This document shows, one piece after another, positions 10,707-21,970 of a stretch of DNA of 64,000 nt. The stretch covers positions 51,330,962 to 51,394,961 of the forward strand of contig NC_090178.1 of the NCBI RefSeq assembly GCF_024679245.1, read 5' to 3'. Below the pieces are notes generated by a model, which ran no database searches, was not told the DNA's origin, and worked only from the letters and a program-made list of their open reading frames with translations. The position numbers and the translations under genes are program-made. Numbering within the stretch: the stretch's first letter is position 1; each line of letters starts with the position of its first letter. Source of the stretch: Pseudorasbora parva (lineage: Eukaryota > Chordata > Actinopteri > Cypriniformes > Gobionidae).

Positions 10707-12010
10707 TCATGCGACCTCAAACGGCCCCTGCCACTTTGACATTAATTTAGAGCTCGACTTAGGGAGTAATACGAGCACTTTCTCTCCCGGTGTGAATTTG
10801 CGTAGTTTAGTACCCCTGTTATACGACCGGCTCTGGCGGTCCTGGGCTTGTAACAAATTCTCCCTGGATAGCCGCCCCAGTGTGTGGAGTTTTGTTCGCA
10901 AGTCCAGCACATATTGAATTTCATTCTTCGCCAAAGAAGGCCCCTCCTCCCAAGTTTCTCGCAGGATGTCCAGCACCCCCCGTGTCTGGCGCCCGTAGAG
11001 AAGCTCGAAGGGGGAAAACCCCGTGGAGGCTTGCGGGACCTCCCGCACAGCGAATAAGAGGGGTTCTAACCACCGATCCCAATTTTTGGCGTCTTCCTGT
11101 TCGAACTTACGGATCATGGTTTTAAGCGTGCGATTAAACCGTTCGACCAAGCCGTCCGTTTGTGGGTGATAGACGCTTGTTCGAATGGATTTAATGCCCA
11201 ATAATCCGTATAGTTCGCTTAACGTACGTGACATAAACGCCGTGCCTTGATCAGTGAGGATTTCTTTCGGAATCCCCACCCCGGAGATTAGTTGAAACAG
11301 TGCGTCCGGAACACTCTTCGCGGAGATGTTGTGGAGAGCCACTGCTTCCGGATATCGTGTTGTGTAGTCCACGATAACTAACGCAAAACGATGCCCGCGT
11401 GCGGATCGCTCTAATGGCCCGATGAGGTCCATCCCAATTCTTTCGAAGGGGACCTCATTAATGGAAGGGGGCGCAATGGCGCTTTTGGAGCGGCCAGTGG
11501 ATTTACCAACTGACATTCCGGACAAGACGCGCACCACCTGCGCACGTTGTCATGAATGCCTGGCCAAAAAAAACGGGTCATGAGGCGATTCAGTGTGGCC
11601 GCCTGTCCCAAGTGGCCCACCATTGGATTGGAGTGAGCAGCCCGGAAAAGCATTTCCCGGCGGCTCTTCGGAACTAACAATTGGGTTGTATCTACCTTTG
11701 TCCGAGTGTCTTGGGTCACTCGATACAACCTGTCTTTTATTATGGCGAAATAGGGATAGGTGACGGGCAAGGCAGGTTGGAGAGACTGGCCGTCGATAGA
11801 GCGGACCTGCTGGAAGGCGTTTTTGAGGGTCTCATCCTGGGACTGCTCCAAAGGGAAGTCATTGCGGTCCGAGAGAATCAGTCTCTCGATCCCGCTCGTT
11901 TCTTCTGAAGCCATCCCCAAGGGTCCCGTCTCAGTCTCCCCAAGCTGCACTCGCGCCGCCCCCCTCCTAGCCTTTTTCTCCCAAGCGGCATCCGCACATA
12001 ACGATCCCAA
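10707..12010 (-). pseudogene. Gmr1-type integrase (copy 1)
   Basis: 12010-11411 encodes the HHCC zinc finger (AHSNPMVGHLGQ, CASCPECQL) and then goes out of frame near 11450. 11537-10707 resumes with the DDE core: Asp in GMDLIGPL, Asp in LTDQGTAF, Glu in DGLVERFNR. The C-terminal barrel follows (PGEKVLVLLPKSS, WQGPFEVA). It lies upstream of RT, the diagnostic Gmr1 order. Confidence 0.75.
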
Positions 12011-12028
12011 TAAAACCGAAAATACGGG

Positions 12029-13115
12029 TCAATTCGTCCCCAGAATTAGCGGATGCCGGAGGTGAGGACTAACCGCCACCTCTACACGATGCTTTTCTCC
12101 CCGAAACTGAATCGTGATTGGGACAACCGGATATTCAACCACATCTCCGTGCACACACCTCACCTTAACCACGCGGCTTGTATCCAATGCCCCAGGCTGC
12201 ATCTGGCTTTGATGGATCGAGGTTTGGTTACATCCTGAATCCACCAAGGCCTGATATGTATCCCCCTTGATACTCACAGGAATTTGGTACTCTCCTGCTT
12301 GATCAGGGGTGGCCTGCGGGACGTCCGGGACCCGGATTATTTTGTGGACCGGTGTCCTATGATGGTGTCCTATGATCCTGGGCGGGGCCCTCGAACTCCC
12401 GAACGGCCCAGGGCCCATCCCACCCCGGCCTCTGGGGGGAATGTGAGGAGGGCCCGGAGGGCGGGACCTAGGGAGAGGGACAGGGCGAGAGAAAGAGACA
12501 GAGGGGGGAGAGAGAGAGGTAGAGGTTTGAAGGGGTTCGCCGACCCCGGGGCACGCCACCATGTGGTCCTCCGCCAGGTTGATGGCGACAGGAGTCCCGG
12601 AGCTGTTGGGCCATCGCGAAGGGTCGGCCGGCCTCGCCCCATTCCAGGGAGCGGAATCGCTGGCGGTGTTGTTCAGGGGTCCGGCCGAATGAATGATGGC
12701 CCTCTTGAGGTCGTCATACTCCAGGAGGTTCGCCACCGGCAGTTTGTTGGGCAGCCGCCTGGGCTTCTCCTGAAAGTAGTGGGATGAGGCGCACCGGCCA
12801 CTGTGCCCGGGGCCACCCGCAGGCCTCTGCTGACTTTTGGAAGAGGTCTATGAAGGCCCCGGGGTTGTCCTGTGGCCCCATCTTGTGTAGGGGCACGTGG
12901 ACCGGTGCGCCGGTCTGCCCGGCGGCCTCGGTGCGAGCCTCCCGGTCAAGCCAGCTCCGGAACCTCTCGCGGTCCTCTTGCTGGCCTTGGATGATCGCCG
13001 CGAAGCGGCGCTCCTGATCCGTCCGAAGGTCCAGCAGGGCTTGATGTTGTTCGCGGTGGAGGACCACGAGGGATGTAATAATGTCCTCAAATGGCGTGGC
13101 GGAAGACGTCTGCAT
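12029..13115 (-). pseudogene. Gmr1-type gag and protease (copy 1)
   Basis: Gag starts at 13115 (MQTSSATPFEDII). A coiled-coil-like Gln/Arg-rich stretch leads to the capsid start DNPGAFIDLFQK and IPLLSGEAQAAAQ. The frame then shifts near 12730, and 12736-12029 continues with a capsid from which about 50 residues are missing before NLAEDHMVACPGV. The zinc-knuckle segment present in the 43336 copy is also lost. Protease follows (ALVDSGCNQTSIHQS, HPLILGTN) and ends at a stop. Compared with the younger copy this is an internally deleted version. Confidence 0.75.
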
Positions 13116-13138
13116 AGCGGCGGCGTTGTCCTACTTCC

Positions 13139-13156
13139 TCCCAGGTTTCGGCACCA
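13139..13156 (-). other. Primer-binding site (tRNA-Phe type)
   Basis: The plus strand reads ggtttcggcacca at 13144-13156, the 3' end of tRNA-Phe with CCA, one base from the LTR. One base of the 18 differs from the copy at 48046. Confidence 0.7.
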
Positions 13157-13157
13157 G

Positions 13158-13521
13158 TGTGATAAGTTCGTGTGTATGGAAGGAAGAGGAGACGGGGGTC
13201 GGCTGGACTGTTGATGGTTTCTCTTTATTTTAGTCTCTGAAAACTCAGCAGCACACTCAGGCGTGTGTCTCCAGTCAAAACTCATAAACAATAATAACTT
13301 CCGGCTTCCGGGTCAAACTCAGGGTCCCGTGGTTCGCATCAACAGCCCGTCTCTCTCTCTCCCAGGCTTCTGGTTCCACAGGCGTTTTATCCTCTACCCA
13401 CGCCCATTACTGGAACAAGATACAGGTGTTATTAATCTGCGTCCAACCCACTCACTTACCGCTCGTCCCGCGGCTCTCTCTCCCGCTGCAGACCTCGCTG
13501 AACCACGCCCCTCTTGTCACA
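13158..13521 (-). repeat. 5' LTR of Gmr1-type copy 1
   Basis: 364 bp, TGTGATAAGTTCG to CTTGTCACA. It is flanked inside by the primer-binding site at 13139-13156 and outside by TACTG. Confidence 0.85.
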
Positions 13522-13588
13522 TACTGGTTGTGAGATAATCTTGCAGATTTGCAACTCTCGCTGGATCCATTTCACGGTCAGATCGTTC

Positions 13589-14041
13589 TGTCAGGTACTA
13601 GAAGGAAACTGAGAGATCCAAATGCGATAAACTCATTTATTCGACAGAACTGCACAATGTTCACAAACAGTCCGAAGACCACAGCAAATACTCAATGAAG
13701 AGAGGCAGGAAAAGTGCAGAGTGATCAGGCAGTCCAAGGAAATGGTGAACAGGCGGGTAGCAGGTCAGCGGGCTTGTGACGCAGGGAAGCAGTGGGCAGA
13801 TGAATGTCAGGAATCCAGGAACAGAGGCGATCTCCTGGGAGAAACAAGGGCCGACATCAAGGACCACAGAAGCCTGCAACGTTCTGACAATGAATGCTGT
13901 CAGTGACACGTTGACACGTATATGAAGGCAGCGGTGATGAGTGCAGCAGGTGATGGTGCTCAGACAATAATCAGAATCCATGCCCCCAACACAACCTCAC
14001 AACACAATGAGAATGAGACGATGGATTGATGAACCGTGACA
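13589..14041 (-). repeat. 5' LTR of gypsy element A
   Basis: 453 bp, TGTCAGGTACTAG to ACCGTGACA, the partner of 2569-3003. The leader of element A (13527-13588) lies between it and the Gmr1 insertion. It carries a few small insertions relative to the left LTR. Confidence 0.75.
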
Positions 14042-14806
14042 CTGAGACCATGTTCAGACTTTCATTGAAATTGTATTCTTGTGGTTGTGGCTCTTCCAGC
14101 AGAATAATGCTCCTGACACAAAGAACGCATGCTTCAGGAATGCAGAATGCTTCGAGGAGCACAAAGAAGAGTTTGAGGCATTGACTTGGCCTCCAAATTC
14201 CCCAGATCTCAATCCAATCGTGTCACGGTGGAATGAGAATGAAGACAGATGCGGATCCAATAGCGAATGCAAAAAAGATCTCTTTATTACACTGGTAAGA
14301 CATTAAATAAGAGCAAAAGCACACTCTCCTGTGAGACAGTGCAGCAACGTGACACAGGGACGCAATGGGCACAGAACAGGCAACAGGAAATCCAGGACGG
14401 AAGAATCCACACAGACACAGGACACCGGGAAGACGACTGCACATGAGGAACACACAGGGACTACTGCAACGAACAACAGACTGCAGGTGAGGCAAATAAA
14501 TAGGCAGGTGAGATGAGGTGCAGCTGGTGAATGATTGCAGTGATCAGTGACCACGCCTCCAACACAACCAAACGCACATAAACAAAATGAGCCGGTGAAT
14601 CCATAAACCGTGACAACTCGAGCATCTGTGGGATGTGCCGAACAAGTCCGATCCTTGGAGGCCCCACCTTGCAACTAACATGACTTAAAGGATCTACTGC
14701 TAACATCTTGGTTCCAGATACCACAGCACACCTAGAGGAGTCTATGCCTCGACGGGTCAGCAAAAGGGAGACCAACACAATATTAGGAAGGTGGTCATAA
14801 TGTTAT
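14042..14806 (+). pseudogene. Tc1-like transposase 3' part, split by a solo LTR
   Basis: The plus strand reads QQNNAPDTKNACF, then TWPPNSPDLNPI. This is the end of a DD34E catalytic domain, where the third acid would be in the next IEHLWD block. Exactly at that I-E codon a 395-bp LTR is inserted; the reading EHLWD resumes at about 14620. It continues to a Tc1-type end with gtggtcataatgttatg near 14790-14806. Several stops lie in the tail. Confidence 0.65.
14221..14615. repeat. Solo gypsy-type LTR
   Basis: TGTCACGGTGG to AACCGTGACA, 395 bp, flanked by AATCG (14216-14220) and ACTCG (14616-14620), a 5-bp duplication with one mismatch. The style (TGTCACGG...GTGACA, acc-acgcctccaacacaacc near the end) matches the LTR family at 2569 and 52500, but it is a different subfamily. 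No internal region is left, so it arose by LTR-LTR recombination. Confidence 0.75.
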
Positions 14807-15040
14807 GCCTAAGAGCTGCAGTTTTGGAGATGCTCTGACCCAGTCATCTAGCCGTCACAATTTGGCCCTTGTCAAACTCACTCAAATCCTTACGCTTGCC
14901 CATTTTTCCTGTTTCTAACACATCATTTTGTTCTTTGAGAACAAAATGTTCACTTGATCCTTAATATACCCCACCCAATAACCTTGATGAAGAGATCATC
15001 AGTGTTATTCACTTCACCTGGTCATAATGTTATCTCTGTT
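14807..15040 (-). pseudogene. Tc1-like transposase 5' end (opposite orientation)
   Basis: On the minus strand an ATG at 14903 opens MGKRKDLSEFDKGQIV, the start of a Tc1-family helix-turn-helix. A TGA follows shortly after (TAR-stop), then GQSISKTAAL up to the junction at 14807. Upstream (14904-15040) is the Tc1 leader with the outer end ataacattatgaccaggtg. The plus-strand 3' piece at 14042 abuts it, so two Tc1 copies of the same kind meet head-on. Confidence 0.65.
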
Positions 15041-15852
15041 ATCAGCTTTTCCTTGACTTCAAGCGTTTGGTTGCTAACACAAGTCTTCAATGAATAGTCT
15101 TGGCATCCTGTGAGAACCTGAATGTGTTCTCCGAAACTCACCCTGCCAGTTCAGCAAGGCTTCGTGTGAATTAATAACAGCACAAATGTTGAAACCACCC
15201 ACATGTCTGGCCATGAACCTGAAAGTTAATACTCACGCTTGTGAACCGTATCCAATAAAGCATACTTAGAAAACAAAGTATCTGCAGTTTGATTTTTCAT
15301 GATAAACACGTGCTCACGTCACAGCAGGCGTACCCACGGCCGGTTTACTCTCATTCCAGCTGAGATGAAGTCTACACTCTTCTCATAATCACATTCCTTT
15401 CAGAGAATATAGAGATGAAACGCATGTCTAAAATGGCTTTGGGTTTCGATTGCCATCTGCTGTTTAAAAAGCTGTTCTTTCTATGCACATTTTATTCTTT
15501 AAAAATGTATATTTTTTCTTTTCTTTTTTTCTTCTTTACTTTAATGCTAATAAACTAAACATACAACTGTTGTACAACCGCTGTAGTCGACAAATTGGAT
15601 TTGGCAAAGTGATCTTACAAGAATGTTTCTATAAAGTAATGGATTCCGAGCAGACTTTACTCATCTCACACAACACTGCAAAAAATGCTTTTCTTACTTA
15701 GTATTTTTTGTCTTGTTTCTAGTATTTACTAGACAAACAAAAGTTATTGTCTTGTTTAGGGGAAACAATAACTCAAAATGAAGAGAGTTTTTGATTAAAA
15801 TAAGATAAATAATCTGCCAATGAGGTAAGAAAAATTATCTTAATTCAAACAG
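15041..15852. other. No gene recognised
   Basis: AT-rich sequence without supported exons. 15480-15700 is T-rich; an open frame there is low-complexity and not convincing. Confidence 0.4.
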
Positions 15853-16175
15853 AACCGAAGCACTGAGAACTTTGTAAGAGTACAAACAGTTTAATAAGAA
15901 GACACTTTATAAAGACAGAACATTACGCGTTCACGGACAGGTGCCATCTTGGAAAACAGTCTCTTTTATTTATTTAAAATAAATAAATAAAAATAAAAAT
16001 GTCCATGTCCACTTAATTCCTATCGACCAGCTCACTTAGCACAGCGCTCGTGGCTCGACTCGTTGAGACTGTTCTCCAAGATGGCTGCTGTCTGTAAACG
16101 CGTAATGTACTCTCTTTATAAAGTGTCTTCTTATTAAACTGTTTGTACTCTTACAAAGTTCTCAGTGCTTCGGTT
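15853..16175. mobile_element. Fold-back MITE with ~110-bp arms
   Basis: The left arm (15853-15963) begins aaccgaagcactgagaac and the right arm (16065-16175) ends with its reverse complement; the match continues through acgcgt and the ccatcttgg/ccaagatgg block. The 100-bp centre is A/T-rich and unique. There are no coding sequences. Confidence 0.75.
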
Positions 16176-16209
16176 TGCATGTAGGGACCCTCATTATGCT
16201 GCCGTGTTA

Positions 16210-18710
16210 AGCTGTGTCCCAAAGTGAAGTGCGCGCACTTCGAAGGCCGCATTAGAAGTGCGATTACGTCATACCTGCACTACGAAGACTGTCCCAATGT
16301 GAAGGCTGCACCCTCTGAAGGCCGCATTTGAAGTGCGATTACGTCACAGCGGCACTACGTAGGCTGTCCCAAAGGGAGAGCTGCACCTCTGAAGGCCGCA
16401 TTTGAAGTGCGATTGCGTCACAGCGGCACTACGTAGGCTGTCCCAAAGGGAGAGCTGCACCTCTGAAGGCCGCATTTGAAGTGCGATTGCGTCACAGCGG
16501 CACTACGTAGGCTGTCCCAAAGGGAGAGCTGCACCTCTGAAGGCCGCATTTGAAGTGCGATTGCGTCACAGCGGTGCAACGAAGGCTGCCGCAATTCATG
16601 AGCGACTTCAAAATGCGCCCTTCGGTTCTCAGGCAAAGGAAGGGTACAGCAGATGGGACCTTCCCATAACTTCGCAGCCTTCCCTATCCCAGAATTCATA
16701 GCACACTGGTGACTACAGGATTTGACTGGTCCGCATTCCCGCGGCACTCGAATCAGATTCCAGTTAAAGACGTTTGCATGCGGTCGGTAACTCAAGTGTA
16801 GCCTGGGTACTATTGAACACAACAGCGCAAGCGCTAGAAGTAAATAAAACGTTCAACGTTAGTGCATTCACACAGTTCCCAGTTCCCTGCCCTGAGCAAG
16901 ATAAACTTTAATTTCGCATTTTTTAAATGCTATTTATTTCTCAACCATTATCTCAAGAAGAAGAATCAGTCCATTATCACCCTTTTCGCTGTTTCTTTTT
17001 TTCCCATACACTTTCTTTAAATAGCCTTCAAAATATAATCTGCGCGGCGCTGTATTTTCGTCCCGCTCCCGCTATTCCGCACCGCACCATTCCGCTCGCG
17101 CAAAATTCACTCCGTGCTCACCCGCTATAAATTATTTTATTCCCGACCCGACTGATCCAGCTAAATTTAGATTTTGTTTCCAGAATCTATCTTTTAAATT
17201 TCCCTTACAGAAAGAGAGACACTGGATAGGAATGTGCAATCATTTATTTTTCTTACAGCCTAGGCTGTAGCCTGTGTCAACACCGTAACTAAAACAAATA
17301 TCACAGAAAAATAGGCTAAATCAAATGTGACATCTGTCACTCAGAATTATAAGAAAAAATATAAACAAACGAAAACTGCCGACTTAGATGCTAAAATAAA
17401 GTTTATATAGCCTATATATATATGAATGAATGTTCACTGACGACGGTCAACATTGATCCTCCAAAGGCTGAATGTGTGGCCGACACAGAACAATATAAAT
17501 GGCTAGATTATTATTTTTAATGCAAGTTATTTGTAAATTAAACGAACTGCTGTCTATTGTTCATTTTCGTTAACTTCAAACGTAGGCTAAATTAAAGAGA
17601 AGTGGTTTTTCTATAGCCTAGCTATTGTTTATTTTTGTAATGCACGTTATAATTTGTAGCTACATTAAACACATTTATGTTTATACATATATTTTCTTGT
17701 CATGTAATTTAAAATGTGTAAATGAAAATAAATTGGTCTATTAGCCTACGTAGGCTTTTTACAACTAGCCTATTTATAGACCAATAAAATAACTTAAGTT
17801 TAACTTTAGAAACAACACATTTTTATTATCAGCCAAACCAAAAGAAAACACTTTTCAACACTTTCATTGCGCTGAGCGGGAGAAGCTGGAGCTGGACCGG
17901 TATGGGGAATAATGCACAAGAGACTCTGGTAAGGTCTGAGCGGGACATCATCTTCTGGGATGAGTGCATATTTCCACTGTCCGCAGCTCTGCGGGGCCGA
18001 ATCGGTCGACGGCTGCATGGCATGCCATAAAAAATGCATCTGAGATGATGAGTTGAATAAAAATAAGTAGGCCTACTTAAAAAAAAAAAAAACTTGGACG
18101 TATATAGGCTAAATGTTTAAAATATATTGTAACAGTTACATTTAACATAAGAAATAAACTGTTAAATAATATTTGCAATTTGACAATATTTAACCGGCTA
18201 CAGATTTACATGCTTATGGTCCAGCCCATCGTCGCAGGCTTTGAAGCATGTCAAAACCCAATAGAAAGCTCAAAAAAAGTATATATATAAAAGTAGTAGT
18301 ATATGCTCCATTTCTCTTTTTAAAATCTCCTCACGAACGTCCGCTGTCAGTTGTCAGAACCTGCTAGTCCATTAACGGCGCTTTGGTTCATTGTTGCCAA
18401 GTCTGGAATGGGGTTGCATTTAGGCTACTGTTGCTTTGAGGTGTTTGTAGCCTATAGTCCACAGGTTAAGTTGTCTTTACTTAAGCAATATTTCTACTGC
18501 CCGCGCCCCGCATTTTGGGATATTTTGGCCCATTCTGGCTGTGATTCCGATACTTTTGAATAACAATTGGAGGGGTTTTATTATTCAGACCTGGCAACCC
18601 TGTCCCTCGGTTCGCCCTTCGTGCACTTTGTGCACTTTGAAGGCGTGGCCTGGTCTGGCCTTCGAAGTGCATGGCCTTCGAAGTGCGCACCCTTCACTTT
18701 GGACACAGCT
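16210..18710. mobile_element. Harbinger-like DNA element with TTA target duplication
   Basis: Terminal inverted repeats agctgtgtcccaaagtgaag (left) and cttcactttggacacagct (right), flanked by TTA on both sides (16207-16209 and 18711-18713). A 3-bp TTA/TAA duplication is the PIF/Harbinger signature. The 2.5-kb interior has no transposase; open frames at 17806-18039 are short and unrecognised. The left end has an internal 74-bp tandem array. Confidence 0.7.
16286..16600. repeat. 74-bp tandem array inside the Harbinger-like element
   Basis: Units containing aggctgtcccaaagggagag, ggccgcatttgaagtgcgatt and gcgtcacagcggcactacgt start at 16361, 16435 and 16509, spacing exactly 74. A diverged copy lies upstream (about 16287) and a partial one downstream. 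Each unit repeats part of the terminal inverted repeat. Confidence 0.85.
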
Positions 18711-18713
18711 TTA

Positions 18714-19785
18714 GTGTGAGGCTATTTTGAGTCTTGTTAGTGGTATTAACTAGCGGTTTAATTTCACTTACCCTGTGCCCCATAGACAAGCGTTATAAGC
18801 TAATCTGTGTTTAGAGATAAAACAGAATCAAGTACCTTTGTGCAATCATATCCTGAATTTTGTGGACATTCATATTAATTGTGGTGACATTTTTGACACA
18901 GTCCCTCGTATTTTTATAACAGAAGAGATCAATTTAGAAATTAGATACTGACTGCTTTTGAAGCAGGACATTTGACATCGAATCATATTAATGATGTTAA
19001 CAAGTTAATCAGAGGAACTGATAGCTGTGATCTTGACCGTCTTATCCCGACTCGAGGCCGAACCCAAATGCAAAATGGAGACCAGTGTCCTGTGCTGTCA
19101 CATGTTCCTCATTATCTCTTTATTTATCTTCCTCTTCTGTCCTTTGCCTGATCAGAGGTGATCTTTTTACCCTGAGCTGAGCACGGTTTATCCTGATCTA
19201 GTTATAATCATCGCTTTAGTCTTGAGTCTTATTTCCCCGTCCTTTCTTCCCTCTGTTGTGTTTGACTCAGACTGGCCTCTTGTCCTCCCACCGTTATCCA
19301 GCAGGCGGAGCTGCTCTGCGCAGGAATATGGAGAACTGAAGATCTTCAATCTTGGCAGCTTTTCTCTGATTGTTTCAGGAAAAGATGTGAAGCACCAGGA
19401 GTGTTGACCACAGTGCCCTCTTGTGGCAGGCCACATTTATAGCAGCCATAATAAAGCCTGTTTATCCACACTAAATGTTTACTTTCTGATGGTATAATTC
19501 ACATTTTAAAGTGTTACAGTAAATGTAACAGGTTTGATGCAAGCTAATTTTGCTGCAATTATGTTATTTTGTTTATATGAAAGTATATGATCATGTAATA
19601 GGCTACAGGCTTATATATAGAAATGTTAGTAAATGGACTTTACTTCTGTAAACCTGTACAGAAGAGTTTTGGGTTCACTTCACACACGACGACACGCAAA
19701 CTGAAGCATTCTCGTGAAAAGTCTGAAGATTCAGATTGGTTGACTTTAATCCCGAAGGAAATTTGTCTTGGACACATAAAAAACG
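18714..19785. other. No gene recognised
   Basis: No supported coding region. An AATAAA occurs near 19450. Confidence 0.35.
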
Positions 19786-20151
19786 TCTCGGGTTATGCAT
19801 ATAACCCATGTTCCCTGAGAGGGAACGAGACACTGCGTCATCGTAGATGACACATCGGGGAACGCCCTCGGCGTGACGCTGCTGAGTTCATATCAAAAAA
19901 GTCCAATCCTGATTGGTGTTGCGTCATGACGTAACGAGTGACGGCATACCCGGAGGTATAAAGGGACGCCGGCACAAGCAAACGCAGCTTACTGCTAGGA
20001 AGCGGAACGCTCTGTCGATAGGCGGGGCTACGAGACGCAGTGTCTCGTTCCCTCTCAGGGAACATGGGTTATATGCATAACCCGAGACTTTCCCTTTATC
20101 GAGGGAACTTGCACTGCATCATCGTAGATGACACATCAGGGAACGAGTTCC
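19786..20151 (-). repeat. DIRS terminal inverted repeat region
   Basis: cgtctcgggttatgcatata with gagggaacgagacactgcgt at 19786-19840 is repeated in inverse orientation at about 20033-20088. The block atcgtagatgacacatc occurs directly at 19842 and 20121. Inverted ends of this kind are the termini and internal complementary region of DIRS elements, and a DIRS recombinase ends right beside it. Confidence 0.6.
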
Positions 20152-20201
20152 CACTAGTCCTCGCCTATCTCGAGCCCCTTGGTATGGACCGAAGTGCATA
20201 C

Positions 20202-20830
20202 TCAGGGGGCGAGCACCCTAGCGCCTGGCGTCGCCGGGAGGTGCAGACTGTAATATTTAATGAAAGTATGCGGGGTGGCCCACCCGGCCGCTTCGCAGAC
20301 TTCCTGCAAAGAAGCTCCAGAAAGGAGGGCTACTGAGCAGGCCATGCCCCTGGTAGAATGAGCCCTCACGGCTATAGGTGAAGGCAAGTTGCGCACCTGA
20401 TAAGCCATGGCTATTGCCTGGACAGTCCAGTTACTAATGGTCTGTTTTGCCGCAGGCAGCCCTTTGTTGGGTGGACCAAAGCACACTAACAACTGATCTG
20501 ACCCCCTCCATTAGGCAGACCTCTCCAGATAAATCATCAATGCCCGTCACATGAGGCGGGGGATGCAAAGCCTGGAGAACCACCGACCGTACCGTATAAG
20601 ACGGTACCTTGGGTATGTAACCCGGAATCGGACGCAAGATAGCCTTTACTCCGCCTGGGGCAAACTCCAAGCAATTGGGCGTAACTGCCAATGCCTGGAG
20701 GTCCCCCACTCTCCTCAGAGAAGTGATGGCTAAGAGAAAGGCCACCTTAAGCGTGTGGCTCTTGGCCTCAGCCAACTCCAGCGGCTCAAAGGGGGCCTCA
20801 GCCAACCCTTCGAGCACCACTGCCAGATCC
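20202..20830 (-). pseudogene. DIRS tyrosine recombinase C-terminal part
   Basis: The minus strand 20820-20434 reads ITSLRRVGDLQAL, containing the first catalytic Arg. 20492-20202 in another frame reads VRAHSTRGMA (the His-x-x-Arg box), EVCEAAGWATPHTF and YYSLHLP with the nucleophilic Tyr. The Arg...HxxR...Tyr set is the tyrosine recombinase signature, used by DIRS elements instead of an integrase. A frameshift near 20470-20490 separates the two parts. The N-terminus, RT and gag are missing. Confidence 0.75.
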
Positions 20831-21540
20831 CATCAAGTGATCCTGGAACGAGCCACAGACATATCCTATCCATTGAAACAGAGTAGACTTTAAGTTACAT
20901 GAATCTGCGTTGAAATAACCAGATTTTCACTTCAATGCATGTTTATTTTAATGCGAATAACGTTCTGTCACTTTAATTCAGCGTGTCCAGCACAAACTAG
21001 ACTCGGTGTAGAAGCGATCGCCGCGCTGCTGCAGACGCACCGCTCCTGGAAAACACCGCCGGACCGCATCCGTGTGCAGTGAGAGCTGAAATCCGTTAGC
21101 ATTGGGAGGTATAACAGGCGATCTATTCATGATCAAACTATTAGCATTGCAGATCTGAGCAGTTCATAGGAGTCATTTGTTGGACTACTACACAATAACA
21201 TAAAGACGTGTTTTATTGCTATTATCTCATCACATTTGAAGCGCCGCTAATGTAAATCGGTAGAGGAACATTTCATATTTTCTGCATTGGGAATTTGGGA
21301 TACACGCTGCCTGCTGAGGTGGCTATGGTCCTTCTTTAGGGTCCGGCTGAGCCCCGCTAGATCCGCCCCTGCCACGGTCATATTTTCTTACATTTTCGTT
21401 CGACGTGTTGAGGTGACGATGTACTGGGTGTCCGCTGTGACTCGATTCGGGTGTGTGACAACGATGCTCAATGTACGCATAATTACCTCGATTGAAAAAC
21501 AATCACAAAAAAAAGGATAACGCAAAGGAGAATTCCTCCC
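20831..21540. other. No gene recognised
   Basis: A GC-richer patch at 21020-21110 and 21300-21470 gives no exon I can support. Confidence 0.35.
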
Positions 21541-21541
21541 C

Positions 21542-21544
<3 letters not shown>

Positions 21545-21601
<57 letters not shown>
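21545..21601. repeat. (CA)n microsatellite
   Basis: About 28 uninterrupted CA units. Confidence 0.98.
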
Positions 21602-21605
<4 letters not shown>

Positions 21606-21839
21606 CCTGGTGTTCAGGGCCCTGGTGTGCTGCAGCCCATGTTGCCCATCAGGATAACGCGGCCCGGCACATGGAGAGAGCAGGCTGAGGCAGGGAACTA
21701 AGAGCAGGTGTTTTAATAAAGAAACCAGAAACAAACTAAACAAAAGCTGACTGAAAACAGGGACAATTAGCGTCCCAATACGGCTAACGTATTGTTAGCA
21801 TGAGCGTCAGAAGCCAAAGTGTGTGGGTCTCAGTGGCGG

Positions 21840-21970
21840 CTGGTGAATAATATTACAGGTGGGGTTATTTCAGCTGCTGAATAATATTACAGGTGGGGTT
21901 ATTTCAGCTGCTGAATAATATTACAGGTGGGGTTATTTCAGCTGGTGAATAATATTACAGGTGGGGTCAT
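21840..21970. repeat. 34-bp tandem repeat, four copies
   Basis: The unit contains tgaataatattacaggtggg, starting at 21840 and 21874 and repeating at 34-bp spacing; near-identical copies end in ggggtcattttg. Confidence 0.9.

Larger units (their letters stand above)
8741..13521 (-). mobile_element. Gmr1-type Ty3/gypsy LTR retrotransposon (copy 1, degenerate)
   Basis: A 4,781-bp element with LTRs at 8741-9107 and 13158-13521 and a perfect 5-bp target duplication TACTG (8736-8740 and 13522-13526). A tRNA-Phe-type primer-binding site lies inside the right LTR. The order on the minus strand is gag, protease, integrase, RT, RNase H, that is integrase before RT. It sits in the untranslated leader of element A, between that element's gag start and its right LTR. 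The LTRs differ by indels and the coding region by frameshifts, stops and deletions, so it is older than the copy at 43336. Confidence 0.9.

Noticed and set aside
15853..16175. Host housekeeping promoter because of ccaagatggc and acgcgt
   Set aside because: Both motifs are mirrored in two arms of a fold-back element and no coding exon follows; kept only as a finding about the MITE.
17806..18039. Minus-strand open frame inside the Harbinger-like element as a transposase
   Set aside because: 77 codons with no recognisable motif or DDE residues.
19222..19430. Possible exon with tttcag|GAAAAGATG
   Set aside because: Acceptor-like, but no supported partner exon or protein similarity.
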